Below, in pieces: positions 63,037 through 64,000 of a DNA stretch of 64,000 nucleotides. The stretch covers positions 248,001 through 312,000 of the forward strand of contig MSDW01000002.1 in the NCBI GenBank assembly GCA_001914405.1, read 5' to 3'. Origin of the DNA: Candidatus Methanohalarchaeum thermophilum. GTDB taxonomy: Archaea; Halobacteriota; Methanonatronarchaeia; Methanonatronarchaeales; Methanonatronarchaeaceae. Each line of letters starts with the position of its first letter. Positions within the stretch are counted from its first letter, which is position 1. The position numbers and the translations under genes are program-made. The notes beneath the pieces are model-generated. The model was given only the letters and a program-made list of their open reading frames with translations. It was not told the origin of the DNA and ran no database searches.

Positions 63037-63201
63037 TAATTTAATTTTTGTTTTGATTAAAGAAAAAACTTACTTTAAAATTTCTTGATTTGTCTTATTT
63101 GGTTGAGAAGATGTCTTTTTATTTCTGTTAGGGAAAAATAATTCAGGATTTTGTTTTTTCGAAAGAATTAAGTACGTGTATGTGTATTTGTATGTGTATT
63201 T

Positions 63202-63432
63202 ATGCCTTCTAAAAATATATCTATTAAAGAAGAAGCATACAAAAGACTCAAAGAACTAAAAGACAAAGAAAAAAGCTTCAGCGACGTGATCCTTGAACTC
63301 ACCGAAAAAAACAAAAAAGATTTCTCAAACATCATTGGAAAAAACATCGACATAAGCTGGGAAGAAATTAAAGAGACACGAAAAAGAACTGAAGAGGACG
63401 AAGACCGTGAAAAATTACTTTTTAGACACTAG
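63202..63432 (+). CDS. vapB: VapB antitoxin
   Basis: The 76-residue protein reads MPSKNISIKEEAYKRLKELK then KSFSDVILELTEKN, the VapB pattern seen also at 60600, with an acidic C-terminus that would wrap the toxin. The stop lies within the start of vapC (overlap of 26 bases), the usual coupled arrangement. A purine-rich GTATGTGTATT stretch precedes it. Confidence 0.7.
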   Translation: MPSKNISIKEEAYKRLKELKDKEKSFSDVILELTEKNKKDFSNIIGKNIDISWEEIKETRKRTEEDEDREKLLFRH

Positions 63433-63767
63433 TTTTTTAATTGATTTAATTAAAAAAAGAAACAAAGGCATTAAAAATACATGAAAAAATAAAGGGAAAC
63501 GAAATCACTGGAACACCATGCATATATGAATTAAACAAATTCATTGACTCAAAAAAACTATCAGCGCTCTCAAGAAACAAAATAATCTCCCTCAATATCC
63601 AGGATGCTCAAGCAACAGGAAAACTATATTATAAACTAAAAAAAGAAGGAGAAACCGTCTCCGAAATCGACACAATAATAGCAGGGATGGTAAAAAACCG
63701 GAACCTTGAATTGGTAACAAGGGACAAGGACTTCTCAAAAATCCAAGAAATACAAAAAACAATCTAA
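63407..63767 (+). pseudogene. vapC: VapC PIN-domain ribonuclease, frameshifted
   Basis: From GTG 63407 the frame reads KNYFLDTSFLIDLIKKRNK with the first PIN Asp, then stops at an in-frame TGA. A one-base shift near 63466 continues ALKIHEKIKGNEITGTPCIY with the conserved Glu region, SEIDTIIAGMVKNR with the second Asp, and LVTRDKDFSKI with the third, ending at 63767. All acidic residues survive, so a single-base sequencing error at the AAAGG run is as likely as inactivation. It would cut tRNA or rRNA if active. Confidence 0.65.
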
Positions 63768-63788
63768 AAAACAAAGAACCAAAATTAA

Positions 63789-64000
63789 TTAAATCTTTAT
63801 CTCTTCTCTGACTTTTTCAATTGTTTTTTCCGCATCTTTAATTATTTCTTCCGCATCTGATTGGTTGAACATTTCATGAGGGACATTTATCTCGTCTCCT
63901 CTAATATCCACATACTGGGAGTTGCTTCTCTTTCTTAGCCATTTAAACAATGAGTTTCTTAGTTCTTCACCAATATTTAGAGATTCTACGAAGGATTTTA
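63789..64000 (-). CDS. C-terminal part of a protein running off the window (HEPN-like)
   Basis: The frame is open from 64000 to the stop at 63789-63791. It reads SFVESLNIGEELRNSLFKWL, then NVPHEMFNQSDAEEIIKDAE and TIEKVREEIKI. The helical pattern near the end, with E-E-I-I-x-D-A-x-K-x-I-E-K-V, resembles the last helix of HEPN domains, which suits the TA island, but the rest lies outside. Unknown otherwise. Confidence 0.5.
   Translation of the reverse strand, partial: KSFVESLNIGEELRNSLFKWLRKRSNSQYVDIRGDEINVPHEMFNQSDAEEIIKDAEKTIEKVREEIKI

Overview
The window reads as chromosomal DNA of a low-GC (roughly one-third G+C) archaeon, most likely a halophilic or haloalkaliphilic euryarchaeon. The archaeal markers are a GHMP-type shikimate kinase, an XPB helicase beside its Bax1-type nuclease, a secreted giant with a PGF-CTERM tail, a PGF-pre-PGF surface protein, and TATA/leaderless-looking starts. 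A Methanonatronarchaeia-like lineage would fit, but that is inference.

Layout. 1-3.4 kb: a three-gene operon ending in a bactofilin-like protein, with two coiled-coil proteins before it. 3.8-4.9 kb: shikimate kinase and chorismate mutase. 5.9-18.3 kb: two giant surface proteins separated by 3.2 kb of decayed DNA (tRNA-like remnant, AbrB-like gene, caspase-like gene). 18.5-22.7 kb: DNA-repair genes (pyrimidine-dimer glycosylase family, Bax1, XPB) and a gamma-carbonic-anhydrase-fold protein. 23-28 kb: small unrecognised genes, two tandem-repeat arrays and a pair of paralogous small proteins. 28.3-55.2 kb: a large surface-glycan locus with six GT4/GT1-like glycosyltransferases or related, two GT2, one GT-C, a flippase, an LPG-synthase-like membrane protein, methyltransferases, five alkaline-phosphatase-superfamily paralogs and nucleotide-sugar genes. 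Its UDP-glucose dehydrogenase carries a 470-residue intein at the catalytic cysteine. This locus plausibly makes the glycans placed on the sequon-rich surface proteins.

55.2-60.4 kb holds the most unusual feature: a nest of five related IS200/IS605-type elements with the same ends (GT...hairpin ... hairpin...AAG). One carries TnpB, one carries IscB with a GC-rich omega-RNA-like leader, one sits inside the IscB HNH domain, one is a 311-bp protein-less element, and one is a 55-bp solo hairpin. No TnpA is visible. Removing the copies rejoins the interrupted genes in frame and with family-consensus residues for the IscB and wHTH-nucleotidyltransferase insertions, which fixes the ends and a T-Y-A-T target. 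The hosts are toxin-antitoxin-type genes (MazF/PemK-like, wHTH-nucleotidyltransferase).

60.4-64 kb is a toxin-antitoxin island: VapB-like genes, an AbrB-like protein, MntA-HepT, VapB with a frameshifted VapC, and a macro-domain protein. Many broken genes differ from an open frame by one base in a homopolymer, so sequencing error must be weighed against real decay; the insertions, nonsense codons and 4-bp or 26-bp duplications are not explained that way.
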